Shown here piece by piece: positions 44,904 through 58,020 of a DNA stretch of 64,000 bases. The DNA comes from Actinostola sp. cb2023. Lineage: Eukaryota > Cnidaria > Anthozoa > Actiniaria > Actinostolidae. Each line of letters opens with the position of its first letter. The stretch's first letter is position 1. Below the pieces are notes generated by a model. That model had not been told where the DNA came from, did not search any database, and saw nothing but the letters and a program-made list of their open reading frames with translations. The DNA lies in contig JAUJYZ010001478.1 of NCBI GenBank assembly GCA_033675265.1, positions 154,864-218,863 of the forward strand. Direction: 5' to 3'. The translations under genes were made by a program, and so were the position numbers.

Positions 44904-46017
44904 TAAAGTGCCTATGAAACGAAAAATCCGGACCCCGTTTTTATTTGCTACTACGAAAGTTTACTATTTGCTTGTTTACATGGCGTTAATAAAAAGTAAA
45001 TTGAGCTACGGGAACATTTTGTATTTCGCGCACGAAGTTGGCCATTTTGCGTTTCAAAGGGCGACAATTCCCGCTCGGTCAAACTATAGAAATGTGACGT
45101 CAAGAGTTGTGCAAACAAAGGCATGCACAACCTCTTGACGTCACCGAGCCATTGTCAAGGGCCCAGGCTCTTGTCGCACATTTTGGTTGAAAATGATAAT
45201 TTTCGAACCGCGAAAAGAAAATGTTCGCACGCTCAAAGTCGATGTTTAAATACAGCAAATGTTCAGAGAAAGACCAAACAACAAAAATGTACAATAACTC
45301 AAGTATGTTAAGGCCTGGTTCATGAAGCCATCACTCAAAATCACGTTTATTTTTAGTATTCCCCACGATTCATTTCTATGGCATTGATATTTAGGCATAA
45401 GATTATATTCAAGATGTTTGATGATTTAGTCCTAAAAATACTGACGTCAAGTGGTCACGTGACCTGGGCATGTGAAATTTCGTTTTTTAAATATGCGGTC
45501 GCGAGTTTAAGATATGCTGAAATAGTTTTTATGTTACAACATTAAGGACAACTAATGAAAAAAGATAGCGTTTGGAAAACCTGTCCCATAATTTTAGTTA
45601 TCGAGAAAATTGAGAAAACGTATTCTGGCTAAATGGTCACGTGACCTATTTTCGTAAATATCTCTCTTAAGAGAAATCAGAGACAAGTTTTCCAAACGCA
45701 GTTGTGTAGAGCACTAGCATTGACAACATATGCAATTGTTTGTTTTTACACTGTTCTTAAAACCGCGACCGCATTTTAAAGTAAATTTTCAAAGATTGTT
45801 GTCACGTGGTTAATCACGTGTTCAGCTTTTTTGGTATTTTGTTGACTTCAATCAATTAAGGATGTCGAACTCTATGGCTGTGCTAAGTTTCGTAATGTTT
45901 GGTAAAAAGGAAGTGACATTATAATTTTTTACATTTTTTTCTCGTTTTTGGGCTTGAACCAGGCCTTAACATACTTGAGAAAACAAGGATCGACATTTTC
46001 GTTTCATAGGCACTTTA
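44904..46017. mobile_element. TAAAGTGCCTATGAAACG transposon
   Basis: Inverted termini of about 20 bp and an exact 5-bp duplication ATTCT (44899-44903, 46018-46022). It contains a second element at 45312-45965. Confidence 0.85.
45312..45965. mobile_element. Nested TTAA-flanked transposon, GGCCTGGTTCA termini
   Basis: GGCCTGGTTCA and its inverse are flanked by TTAA (45308-45311, 45966-45969). The 10-bp sequences outside the TTAA (CTCAAGTATG and CATACTTGAG) are also complementary. Confidence 0.82.
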
Positions 46018-46339
46018 ATTCTTATATATAGCTTAATTGCATAATCGTTGTCGGGTTGAACTATAAATGATAGAAGCTGAGACCGCAAGGATGGGAAATC
46101 AGTTCATGAGCCGCATTACATGCAGATATATTCAATGTTCTCGTAGTTTTGAAGGTATATGAGCTATTTAACTAAGATCCTACAAGTCTGGATAAAAAGG
46201 TCAATCATTTGACGGTGTTATTTGAGAGTTTTAATTTCCCAGAATTCCTTAAGCTTTTCGCCATATACAGCTATATACACCAAGAGACCATGAGGGACAT
46301 CTGTCCCTTATGGTCTCTTGTATACACCTATTACAAATA

Positions 46340-46587
46340 TCGTTGTCCGGGCCGACAGCAACAAGCAAGAAGCTGACGACAGCAAAGGACTTTGGGAATC
46401 TCCCAATTATTTATTTATTCGTGGTACTTGAGAAGTTATCCCTACGAGCGTTGAATAACAATCATTTGGAACGATTCGGCCATTTGAAAATGCATGTTGT
46501 CAAAATGTCTAAATAAGGAGAAAGTCCCAATGCCCTTTGCGGTCGTCAGCTTCGTGCTAGCTTGTTGCTTTCGGCGAGGACAACGAT
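46340..46587. mobile_element. MITE with 60-bp arms
   Basis: 'cgttgtccgggccgacagc' and its imperfect inverse bound it. A separate small hairpin, 'accaagagaccatgagggac' against 'cttatggtctcttg', is just upstream at 46279-46322. Confidence 0.8.
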
Positions 46588-46596
46588 TTTTGGAAT

Positions 46597-47190
46597 AGTA
46601 CGCAGAGGCACTGTCAAACCACGTGATCACCAATTTGGTCCAATGAAAAATAAGAACCACTAGCCTATTGCCACGACAATACTATAGTCTAGTATTACTA
46701 GGAATCACGAGGTCACGGCTACCCAGCTAGTTTCCTCTTAAAATGTCTCAGTTATTTTGTTGGTTGTTCTTGGAATTGGCCCTGGGAAACTCCCTCGTTA
46801 CGTAATTCACTAAAATAGTACGCAGAGGCATTGTCAAACCACGTGGTCACCAATTTGGTCCAATGAGAAATAAGAACCACTAGCCTATTGCCACGACAAT
46901 ACTATAGTCTAGTATTACTAGGAATCACGAGGTCACGGCTACCCAGCTAGTTTCCTCTTAAAATGTCTCAGTTATTTTGTTGGTTGTTCTTGGAATTGGC
47001 CCTGGGAAACTCCCTCGTTACGTAATTCACTAAAATAGTACGCAGAGGCATTGTCAAACCACGTGGTCACCAATTTGGTCCAATGAGAAATAAGAACCAC
47101 TAGCCTATTGCCATAACAACATCATAGTCTAGTATTACTAGGAATCACGAGGTCACGGCTACCCAGCTAGTTTCCTCTTAGCAAGTCGCA
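46597..47190 (+). repeat. 220-bp tandem triplication
   Basis: Units start at 46597, 46817 and 47037 with 'agtacgcagaggcat'. The first two junction intervals are nearly identical and the third is cut short. Confidence 0.93.
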
Positions 47191-47426
47191 GAAGAAACAT
47201 CTTGGAAACGCCAGAGAAAGAATTCAACGATAAATTACATGTAAGTTTCTTGTTTTCAATTATTTTAAGTCTTGAAGTTATTTCAAGATTTGATGAATGA
47301 ACTTTGGAGGATTACTAAAACTTTTAGAAGTGATATGTTATTACTTATCTCGCGCGAGCTATTGCGCACAGTGCCGTTGTACTATATAAAGGCCGGAATG
47401 CTGCTGAACTTAATTTTAGGGCACAT

Positions 47427-47478
47427 TATTACTCGGGCCCAGGCCGCAGGCCGCCCGAGTTAGAAAATGCGGATTTCG

Positions 47479-47510
<32 letters not shown>

Positions 47511-48257
47511 TTTGTTCGGCTTCAAAATGACGAGTATGCGACGTATTTAATCGTATCCGCAGTTTCAAGATTACTCCGCAGATTTGAAAAGATAAAGGAG
47601 ACACAGGACTCAAGTAGATTATGAATCTTAGTTTTGAAAGCAGCTGTAGATCTTCAAGCTATTAAAAGGTCAGGATTCTAGTTCATCGTTCAATGACTAG
47701 AAGTGGTAAAAGGACTAGAAGCTCGCTTAAAATATATATTTTTTTAAACAAACGCGAGGCCGTTATCGGAACCATCTGACCTATGCAACCTCAAGACGTA
47801 TCATGTTCGTACTCACCGGACTAATAGTCTCCCTCGTCACTCAACTGTCACTGATTGTCATGACGTCAGAGAAATTATATTGTATTGAAGAAGATGTCCT
47901 TGTTTTATTCGACGTTCGAACCGTAACTCGAACCCGAACTCGATTCCAAACTCGACGTTTCGGGATCTGAAGCTAGAGAGGGGGCCTTTACACAAACTCA
48001 TCAAAATCAAATCAATTGAACTCAAAGTCAAAAGGTAATCAAATGAACTCAAAGGCAAATCAAATGAACTCGACACATACATGTATATACATAGTCTCCC
48101 TCGTCACGCAACTGTCAGTCATTGTCAGGTCTCTCCTCGCGCAGCTGACATTGTCCTTGTTCTTCAACCAACTGGCATTCATTTTCAAGTACTTCCTCGA
48201 ACAACTGACATTTTCCTTTTCACAATGCCCGAGTGAACGCTCATTGAGCGTCTTGTT
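47427..48257 (+). mobile_element. Terminal-hairpin element, copy M3
   Basis: Opposite orientation to M2 and almost identical to it over about 830 bp. The 5' stem-loop is at 47431-47460, (TAG)n at 47480-47511, and the end palindrome at 48236-48250. Confidence 0.82.
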
Positions 48258-48299
48258 GTATATTATAAAGGCAATGGATCCAAGGCAATGCTAATCTGC

Positions 48300-50250
48300 T
48301 GCCGATCGGAAATAAAAGTACAGTCTAATAGATGCAAGTTGCCACGGATATCAAGAGGTCAATTTGATCGGTTTCGTTTTCATAGTTTATTCAAACAACA
48401 GCGCGAGTACACGCCTCGACAGGAACCGCCGCCCGCATGCAGTACGTCAGCGGAGTCTTGCGATAAAATAAAATACTGACTCTATGTGACCTGTTGCCCG
48501 TGCATTTACTGTATTATTTTGATCGCCACTAATATTGAACCTGGGATACCTGTGTTTGTTCTTCGTCGTACTGATTGCCATCTGGGCTACGTAATGCGCA
48601 TGCGCTCTGTGCGCGCATAAACCTACCACGCACGGTGTGTATTATATTTCGCATTGTATTAGATTAAGGTAATTCCTCAGTATATCTTCCCAAATAGAAA
48701 AGTCGCTGAAATTTTGCAGGTGAATCATTTTTGAGTTTTTATTTTTTATCAGAAAAGTAAAAAAAAAATGGGGGTCACCGCTCTTGTTTCAGTAATATTC
48801 GTCAGAATAGACCATGAGCAAAATCGACTCAAAGCAATCGAATATCGTGTCACGGTGTTGAAATGGCTCAAAAAATTGTGGGAATGCTTTTCTGCAACCG
48901 ATTTACCGTTTTTTAAATCACACCAGTTCAACAAAGGTGATGTACCAAAAATTGCATAACAATATTACCAATTGAGTCATTTACAAGCCGGGTTTTAAGC
49001 CAATTTATATTCATATAAATTAAAGTTAATAATACAACCATTAGCTTTAATTAAATGGACGCATATTAGATTCAACGGAATGTAAACTAATAATTGACCA
49101 GCAACGAAGCAGGCTTTGTTCAAAGTAAACACTGTAATGCAATATACTATTAGGACAATTACAAGGGTACAAGGGTCACTTATGGTATCACATGTCCTGG
49201 CATGGTTTAACTGCACCAGCCAATCATGTCACAGCATGCCAGGCTGTCAGTCCATGTTGTGGCATGTTTGCGTTGTCGATTGCAGTCCATTCCGATCAAA
49301 ACAGCTATCGATATTCACGTAATTCCCTCCCACCCTCCCCTTTTGTTCTAGTAGCATATGGCACAATTAGTAATAAGGCACAAGATAGTTACAGTTATAA
49401 GCAGCCAATAGCGGTTGCATATATGGACATCATGAACTCTGACAATCTCAGCAATGGTAGGAGATGGACAATGTCAACTATATTTTTAACTTCATGCTTA
49501 ATGATGTAGCAGAGCTTTATCTTAGTATGTTTTTTTAATAAAATCACGGGTTGAGGATTAGTGCTCCCATACTGGTCACTTTTGCCCCATAGACTTATGG
49601 TTTATTATCAATGAAGGGGTTGTATGTGAGTTACACCCTTATCACCCTCAGTAGGGGTTGTATGTGAGTTACACCCCTCAGCGACCCAGGGGATTATCAT
49701 CGGTAGGGGTAGTATGTGAGTTACACCCCGGCGACCCGAGGGATATCACTGGAGAGAGGATTATCACCTCTCTTTGTCATGCACTGACCAGTATGCCAAT
49801 TATGCGTGAGCATGGATCTGCTGCAGCAGATGGAGACCTAATTCCCATTCCCCATTACTCCACAAAACTGTGTTGTTATGTCTAATGGGTTGGAAGTATT
49901 AACACAAAGGAATGACCGAATTTCCTTCCATTTTCGTATGCAAATCGAGAAAATGACACGGAAAACGCGAAATCCTGACCAAAATTAATTAAGACACTAG
50001 TTAATTCGTAATATTTTTCAATAATAGCACCTTATTGCCCTCTCCATCCCCCTCCCCACTGCTACAATGTTGTCTCAGACTTTCATTCACGATCGGGGTT
50101 CGGCGTGAACAATCCTCAACATTGCTATGGGGAAGAGGGGGGAGGGGGGTCAAGCCTACATAGATCTTTCATGTTTAGATCAATTAGAAGCCAAAATGTC
50201 CCAATCATTTAGGCCGGGATTGCAGGTCATCATGTAGAGGGAATAAATGG
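48300..50250. other. Unannotated sequence
   Basis: No supported gene. 48660-48790 shares an 'aaaaatgggggtcaccg' repeat with 31672 and 32070. 49610-49740 has three degenerate copies of 'gtatgtgagttacaccc'. Confidence 0.55.
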
Positions 50251-50253
50251 TTT

Positions 50254-50443
50254 GCATGCAATAGTCCAGTTTCGAGTTCCTTTTATCTCAGTTTCAAAAC
50301 GAGTCTACGTGCGAAACCTTTCATATGAAAATGAGTTCTATTTACATGAAAAAGGAAAAAGTATTTGCATAAGAAAGGTTTCACACGTAGACTCGTTTTC
50401 AAACAGAGATAAAAGGAACTCGGAATTGGACTATTCGGCATGC
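50254..50443. mobile_element. Hairpin MITE
   Basis: Arms of about 80 bp with 'gcatgc' ends pair through 'gagttccttttatctc' and 'acgagtctacgtg'. Confidence 0.88.
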
Positions 50444-50741
50444 ACGAGTTATGCAAATAGATAATTAAGCAATTGGCTACTACTTCACGCTTGTGAAGTG
50501 AACTGAAGCCCCCGGGGCCGGGGGCGAGGAGTGCTCCCATGACTAGTATGGTTATATAACGTTGTTCCAAGGAAGAGAAGATAGAAGGAAAGAAGAGATG
50601 ATGAAAGGAGAGTACCCCCATCCAAATGCGTAATTTGCAACTAGTACTGTGAACAGAGGTCAATAAAATTCAACGATCAAATGATTCAACACTTTTATCA
50701 TTTTATTTTATTTGTTAAAACAAATAAGAGTATAATACATA

Positions 50742-51026
50742 TAGTCAATGTCATCAAAGTTGTCCACCTCGGAAAAGCACATTTACACATTTACAGATTT
50801 ACACATTCAGTACACATTCGCAACATCACGTGTATATTCGTTTTGCGCAAGTGGAACCCAGAGTCAATAGATTCAGTAGAAGTATACTGCCATAAAAATG
50901 CCGCGTCCTTATACAGAAGATTTCAGGTGGAGAGTTGCATTTCAGCGCTTGTAAAAGTGCAAATATGTAAATGTGCAAATGTGCAAATGTGTTTTTCCGA
51001 GGTGGACAACCTTAATGACATCGACT
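50742..51026. mobile_element. MITE with inverted ends
   Basis: 'gttgtccacctcggaaaa' (50759) and 'ttttccgaggtggacaac' (ends 51010) are exact inverses. The interior holds short 'gtgcaaatgtgcaaat' repeats. Confidence 0.85.
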
Positions 51027-51253
51027 GTACATACATGCACGTTTTAAATCATTTAGAGAGCTCTCTGATCAAAAGCTATTACGTACAAAGTGTAGTTAGT
51101 TTATCAACTGAATGTAATTGCAGTGGAACCCCAATATAACAATTGGGAAAATGCGTTTGCTGCGTTGACGTACGTATCAGAGGTTCAAATACGCACGGTT
51201 ATTTCTTCATGTCACGCGTAGTTTGTGCAGGTTAGGGTTATTGTGATTAGTTA

Positions 51254-51464
51254 TAGAGTCGTTTTCGTATGAGTGGGAAACCTACGGTACGGAGTTACGG
51301 TCACGGTACGGAATCGAACACATTGTATCCAACCAATCACAGCCCGCGAAATCATTTCTCAACCAATCAGAATGCTTGGATACCGCACGATGATGGCGCG
51401 ATACGGTCACCGCACGGCACGAACCGTACCGTAACTACTTCCCACTCATACGAAAACGACTCTA
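51254..51464. mobile_element. TAGAGTCGTTTTCGTATGAG MITE, copy 1
   Basis: Near-perfect inverted ends, subterminal 'ggtacggagttacggt'. A second family member is at 57763-57936. Confidence 0.9.
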
Positions 51465-52245
51465 AGTATTCAGTATCATACGCGTAACCTGACAATGAAG
51501 TTGGTAACCTTAACGTATGTACACCCTCCAGGCCGAAATATGGAACACGGGGGAAGTCATTGTTATAGAAAGAGTCCACTGCCTGTTCTTGAAACTTTAA
51601 TGCTAAGTTTCAAATCAAGAGGAATAGAGGGCAATGGAGTGGATTGATGAATACAGTCTGTAGTCCACAAACTTATTCGAGTGTTCTAGTAGCTTCTACA
51701 CGAGTGATCTGTAGCTTTGTATCGATATCAACACTCAAAGGTAGTGGGCGTGTCTCTGTACAGTCTAAAGTCTCTCCATGCACGTTCTTCGGGTATTGCA
51801 CATAAAGAGCTCCACTATCGTCGAGTATTCATCAATCACTCTATTACTCCATCTAGGTTTTTAAAATATATACAAGACTAAAATAGTTCAATCGCTGCTG
51901 AATCCATCTTCTATTCCGTGCGTAGGCTTTTTGGCAAGAATTCCGAAACGTTGCAAACATGCACCTGAAATATACATAACGGAGAAGCTTTATAAGAAAA
52001 CCTGAAAAAGAAACACAAATTAAGTTAGTACTGATGGGTGTAACAACTATTCATCAGGCTAAACATTCGATCGACGTTCCATGGGCCAACTCCTTTCACC
52101 TAGACAAAGTGTTCTTTGATCGAGTTTCCAGTTATTGTACTTCGATCCACGTAACTTGCGCATTACGCATGGTTTCAATAAAGTAGATATACCGTAATAC
52201 TATCGTTTCTGATTTCATTGCTCATCGAATTGTATTGTTCCTAAT

Positions 52246-52594
52246 TATTACATCACCTATCGTACCATGTAATTACATCACCTATCGTACCATGTAATTA
52301 CATCACCTATCGTACCATGTAATTACATCACCTATCGTACCATGTAATTACATCACCTATCGTACCATGTAATTACATCACCTATCGTACCATGTAATTA
52401 CATCACCTATCGTACCATGTAATTACATCACCTATCGTACCATGTAATTACATCACCTATCGTACCATGTAATTACATCACCTATCGTACCATGTAATTA
52501 CATCACCTATCGTACCATGTAATTACATCACCTATCGTACCATGTAATTACATCACCTATCGTACCATGTAATTACATCACCTATCGTACCATG
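52246..52594 (+). repeat. 25-bp tandem repeat, about 14 copies
   Basis: Unit 'attacatcacctatcgtacc' plus 'atgta', almost without variation. Confidence 0.97.
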
Positions 52595-52937
52595 CACCGT
52601 TGGGTTTGCCAACACGGTTCCAGTTCAAGGCGACTGCCAAGTACCAGGGTCGATGTAAGGCGCCGCAGATGGGCGTTGGCGACATCGTAGGGCACACTGG
52701 AGTGTCCCACACATTTGCTTCTGCTGGTTCTGTCTTGCTTGTAGAAACTCTTTCTTCAGCTTATCGGCCGAGGTGGTGTATCGCTCAACAGTGGCGCGAT
52801 CTTCGAAACCGAGGCTCGACACTACCATATTTGGACATTAGTACCTTTGGTGCTGAAAGAGGGAGACGTTGGAGGGTAGCTGATAATAATACTGTAATAC
52901 CACATCTAAAATTGAAATTTGAAACTACAGTAGTAAT

Positions 52938-53125
52938 GTTTTGGAAACCACCGGAATACCGGAATACGCTAAATAAATTTGAATTTCACCGTATACCGCG
53001 TAGGCCAAAATCGCCAAATACCGCATACCGCAGACCAGGACGATACCGCAATACCGCATCTCGAAATATAAAATACCGTAATATCGCATAAAAAAATCGA
53101 CGGATACCGCAATACCGCGAGCCCC
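52938..53125 (+). repeat. Degenerate 'ataccgca' repeat
   Basis: About 15 'taccg' phrases at irregular 7-20 bp spacing. No coding signal. Confidence 0.75.
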
Positions 53126-53823
53126 CACGTCCCCCTCCTGAAACGAGAGAAAAAAACGACTGACAGCAACGTTTATTTTATGCCCGGTCACCAAACTAGA
53201 TCCATCCATGTTGAAGAGCTTTTGTCTATTGACCATCAAGTTTTGTTGGATGTAGGGTCTTGATCGACGTTCTCCTTGATCGCGCCTTAGCCTTGTCTTG
53301 TATTGTATTCAAGTTCAAGCGTTGCAGAACGATTTGAAAAGTACTGTACTGAAGGCTCTCGTCTCAGGGATTACACGTTGACATCGATTCGAGGCAAATC
53401 TATGAAGGGTTGCAAACACCTGAAACGACAAAGAATACTTCGTTATTAAGAGCTGAGAGGTTAACGTAAATGAAGAAAAATCGATATACTTCGTCAGTAG
53501 AACTGAAAAAGAAAACCATTAGCATGGCAGTTGACAACACCTGTAAAGAGAAAAAAGTACGTTAATAAGACACGAAATGTAGAGTGCAAATACTGAACCC
53601 ATGTAACATTAGCGATATACTATTCATGAAAAAATATAAATTCTGATTGGCTAAATGAAGTGTATATAGTTAATTTGTAATTTGCACAAGTTTCTCGTTC
53701 AATTTGAGATTAATTTGCTCTAGTGTTTTTCACAAAGTGCAATGTTGTACTTATTGAAAAAAACTCGTTCAAAATAATCCCAGATTGCACTCGAAACCAT
53801 GTGATACCTATTGATATACAAAT

Positions 53824-53930
53824 CGGGCCCGGATTGTTCAAAGAGTCTGTTGGATAAATCCTTATCCACTGGATTAATTACGACTTATCCAACGGATAGC
53901 GTTATCCACTCTTTGAACAATCGGGACCCG
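53824..53930. mobile_element. CGGGCCCGGATTGTTCAAAGAGT MITE
   Basis: Ends 'ggattgttcaaagagt' and 'actctttgaacaatc' are exact inverses, with 'ggataa' motifs inside. Confidence 0.88.
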
Positions 53931-54190
53931 AAATATGTACGCAACGTTAACTTCAGCAGATGTTTTCATGGGTACAGTGTTTGGATAACGTTAGTACTTT
54001 ATAGCAAACAGGGCGCATCAATAATTGTGAAAATCCAGAACGCGAAAACAAATGAAACTCATTCCAAGAATTCGGATCAAACAATTCACGGAACGAACAG
54101 TCACTCGAAGCCGGAAGTACAAGAAAATTATAGTATATATATCTATGGTGCACACACATTCACGCACTTTGCCGGATACAAGATTCCCAT

Positions 54191-54278
54191 TTACACTACA
54201 ATGTTTTGGTACGGTTTGGGTAAAATAGGTACACGTACCACTTTTACCGTAGCCGTAAAAAAACATTGTATAGTGTAA
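54191..54278. repeat. Small hairpin
   Basis: 'ttacactacaatgtttt' pairs with 'aaacattgtatagtgtaa', the inner stem with 'ggtac' and 'gtacc'. Confidence 0.8.
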
Positions 54279-55148
54279 ATGATGCTAAAGTAACTACATT
54301 CTAACTACATGCATACATCCACATGTCTCAATAACAATTCCAGGAAAACTATTACTGAAGCTACAGATGTCTGGATGGACCAGGTGCCGGAAACACATGC
54401 CTAGTTTGTACTTAAAAAAAGAAAATAAAGAATAACTACAGAAAAACTACAATGATCTAAAGAAAACCAACTCATCCAAACCGCAGAACTGACCAGTACC
54501 AAGTACGAGTCAACAATGCGTCACAGTCAGTCAAATTTATCCTCACCCAAATAAAGTCAACAAATTTCAAGCGCAAAGAACATTTGTCAACAAGATTCAT
54601 AAACATCAATTACATCATTAATTGCCAATTAGCCAAATTTCAATCGTAAATCGATTTCTAATCTAAAGCTACCACTTGTGAATGAATAATCTATTGAAGG
54701 CGACTTGTCTCGTCGTCGCAACCGAGTATGGTTGTTCTTGGTAGACTTGGCTGCAAGAGAGTTAAATGCCATGGGATTGGATATCCAGGGTCACCATGGC
54801 ATTTACAAGATTGTGTTAGTATATCTAATCTAAGCCGGGCCAAAATGAATCGGAATGTACACTAAATTTGGATTGAGCTACTCTAGAGTAAGACCATTAC
54901 CGTCGCTACGCACAATCAGGATTATACCAAACATGGGAGGGGAGGTGTACTGTCCCAGTCATCAGTTGCAAAAATGAACCAACTAAATCAGATTACTGAA
55001 CAATTATTCTTTCATTATACGTTACAATGCTCACATGCATTTTGGCAATACAAAGGGCGTGGACGTCAGTTGCCGATCCTCGATTTTAAAAATCCCGACT
55101 GTGCGTAACTGAACGTAAATGTCGTTGCAGCCTGGCCAGCGCCTATAA

Positions 55149-55274
55149 CCTAAGACCTAAGACCTAAGACCTAAGACCTAAGACCTAAGACCTAAGACCT
55201 AAGACCTAAGACCTAAGACCTAAGACCTAAGACCTAAGACCTAAGACCTAAGACCTAAGACCTAAGACCTAAGA
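55149..55274 (+). repeat. (CCTAAGA)18 heptamer array
   Basis: 18 essentially perfect 7-bp units. Confidence 0.97.
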
Positions 55275-57762
55275 ACGAAGAAATATTTTTTCTAAAGTGT
55301 GTGGTTTAGGTGAATGCGTTGTGTGTAGACCGCTGACCAGAACCGCGCAAAATAATGGTCAAACTCTAGATCTAAGTAAAGACACAGACTACAACTACGC
55401 GGTCTCTCAATTTGAGAGTGTGATTTATTGCATCCAGGTCCATTGTCTCCAGCGTTGGTCCAGCGTTGCCACCTCGTAGGCCTAACATATTTGAAAGCTA
55501 AACTAACTGATTGGCCGATTGACCCTGGCCGATTGACCAGTCAAAGCTACTAAACCCAACTATTTTAAAGTGGTAGCTTTTCTAATAAACATCCCTGGGC
55601 CCGTACTTGATGCACTGATGCCCTCCTAGTCCTAGCTAGCTAATTCTAATCAGAACTTTTGCGTAAATTTTGGATTACTGAATTATGAAATGAATCCTTT
55701 TTACTTGTGACTACAAGCCAAAATATACGGAAGAACGAAAAAGTCTCCATCAGCGGCAACAGTCACACACATGGTACAAAACACCTCCAACACAGGCCTG
55801 TAGCCAACAGGCGCCCCACATGACGGGCTCATTTCCCCTCCCTTCCTCCCTAGTGGAACAAACACGCCACGAGGAGCGTCTGTAAGTCCGGCACAGGCAC
55901 AAACGAACACCTACACAACAAACATAGCAATACGAGAACAAGAAATTAATTCACCACAAGTAAAGATAATTCATTTATACTACTCGTCTAAATTTGGTTC
56001 GCTCCTATTCGATTTAGGAACACCGTTTCCGCCCAGGTTAAAAACACAACTATTCCTCGAGGAAATTGACAAACACAGCCAAATACATGGACACGTTAGA
56101 AAATGCGATAATTTGGTTTACTCGAGGTCTGTTGTGTGCTACTAACTTGTTTTCTTCATCTGTCGATGTCTCGAGTCTAGAAACAAAATATGAAGCCTGA
56201 ACGTTAGTTATTTAGTTTTAAAATATTACAATTCTCGTATACGCCGTGGTTCAAAGCGCGCGAAAAACAAATATTAAATTTGCATAAATGGCGGGCGCGC
56301 ACGAGTTCACAATTGCAGCGTGGAGTTCAAAAAGTAATGTTTTTACTTGAACCTTCAACAACAATTTTATCAGTAAGGTTTTGGTAAAACATTTAGCGTT
56401 TGTTTTCCTTGTTCAACAACAATGTCATAAAATCTCTAATTTAAAAGATTTGAACAAGTTTGGACGTTGCTTTCTTTTCGTAATTCAGAAAACCCTTCAT
56501 TTTCCAGAAAATTATATGAATATGAAGACTCAAAAGTCGCGCGCTGAAATTCAGCAACTTTCCGAAAACGTAACTCACAAATAACAGCTTAAAACAATTT
56601 GAATCAAATGAAACCTTTACAAATGGAAGAACAAGTGTATATTGAAATAATTGAACATAAACTCTAAATACTTAGCATAGAACTTCAGACTTTGAGACTG
56701 ACTGATGGCAAAGCAAGTTTTGCCGCGACACAAAACCATACTTTCGGTCGATCCTCGGTGTAAGAACCTTTACATACAAACATACATACTACTCAATCGA
56801 TAATCTTCAAAATAACCACAATAATTCATAGAGATATGGATTTATCAATCCAGTATTAGTACTGCAAAGAGATCATTAGAACTTAGAACGAAGTGAGTTG
56901 ATGCACGCAGTGAAGAGAAAAAAGCAATTGCGTCAGTTGTGAGGTTTCAGTACACTGAGGTAAACCCGAACTTTCACTATTATTGAACTTCTAAATCTAT
57001 CTTGTTAATGAAAATAATAAAAGACAGAGATACTTTCTAGCTTTTCTTGCCTTTTAGAAACGCAATATGCTGACAAAAAGGGACTGAATTTCAGTAAAAG
57101 GATTACGCTATCCGCAAGTAGCAACTCAACTTACCGATTCAAGTCTTGTGTTGTTTGAAGCAAAGTTGCTCAGAATTAAAATATCTACTTGTTATCACAT
57201 GGTATCTCAATGACAATCAACTCTTTCTCGACCAATGAGAATGAAAGAAATTCAGTGGGCGTTCTGGTAGCGCACTCTGATTGGTCGAGAAGAAGTAGGC
57301 GGGAAACATTCTCAGGCGCGGGAAATGTTTTCTGCACGAAGGAATGTGAGCATTCTTAATTTTACAGATTCACCCAGAAGGCATGTGTAAATACCTGTAA
57401 AACAATGAATCGCCTCATTTTTAATATTTAATTTTATTTAATTTTGGCTAAGCTGCCAAATAATTATGGGTAGGGACTATATTAACTTCACAAAGACCCC
57501 AATATGCAGGGGCCAATATAAAATGCATAGGTCGCCATTTTGTGACGTCACACCTATTATCAAAAATGGTAATGAACCGGACTGTTCAGGGAACACATTA
57601 ACATCCTGTATTTTTCTTCTTTTTTTTCATTCCCGTGGGTAGGGCATTTGCACACGTTCATGTTCCAGAGCCGGCCCGTATGTGGGGCATTTGTAAGGCT
57701 TTGATCAGTTCCAAAAATAATGACAAATGTCCTACAAATACCCGAGGGGGGGGGGGGGGGGG

Positions 57763-57936
57763 TATGAGTGGGAAGTAGTTATGGTACGGTTCGTGCGGTG
57801 ACCGTCCCGTGTCTAAGTATTCTGATTGATCGAGCAACGATTTTAATTTGCGCGCTGTGATTGGTGGAATAGATGTCTTCGATTCCGTACCTTGACCGTA
57901 ACTCCGTACCGTAGCCTTCCCACGAAAACGACTCTA
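57763..57936. mobile_element. TAGAGTCGTTTTCG MITE, copy 2
   Basis: Same family as 51254-51464. It follows a G-run (57746-57762) and lies upstream of the helical-protein gene, in what would be its first intron or promoter. Confidence 0.8.
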
Positions 57937-58020
57937 ATGTACAAAAAATATGGAAGATTTGTAATCTCATAGTATTTCCTCATTTTTTTTTACATAGACA
58001 CGAACAAGCCATACGCTGCA

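Larger units (their letters stand above)
53250..57750. other. Mostly unannotated sequence
   Basis: Apart from the listed small repeats I find no supported gene. There are acceptor-like sequences on the minus strand (see findings), and weak inverted ends 'tcgaccaatgag'/'tgattggtcga' around 57228-57290. Confidence 0.5.

Noticed and set aside
52246..52594. Array resembling CRISPR repeats
   Set aside because: The 25-bp units are head-to-tail with no spacers, and the genome is eukaryotic. The same holds for the 22-, 35- and 85-bp arrays.
52600..53091. 163-codon plus-strand frame
   Set aside because: Its second half translates the 'ataccgca' degenerate repeat; the opposite strand (52625-52828) looks more protein-like but is unrecognised.
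55149..55274. Telomere-like repeat
   Set aside because: CCTAAGA differs from TTAGGG-type telomeric repeats, is short, and is interstitial.
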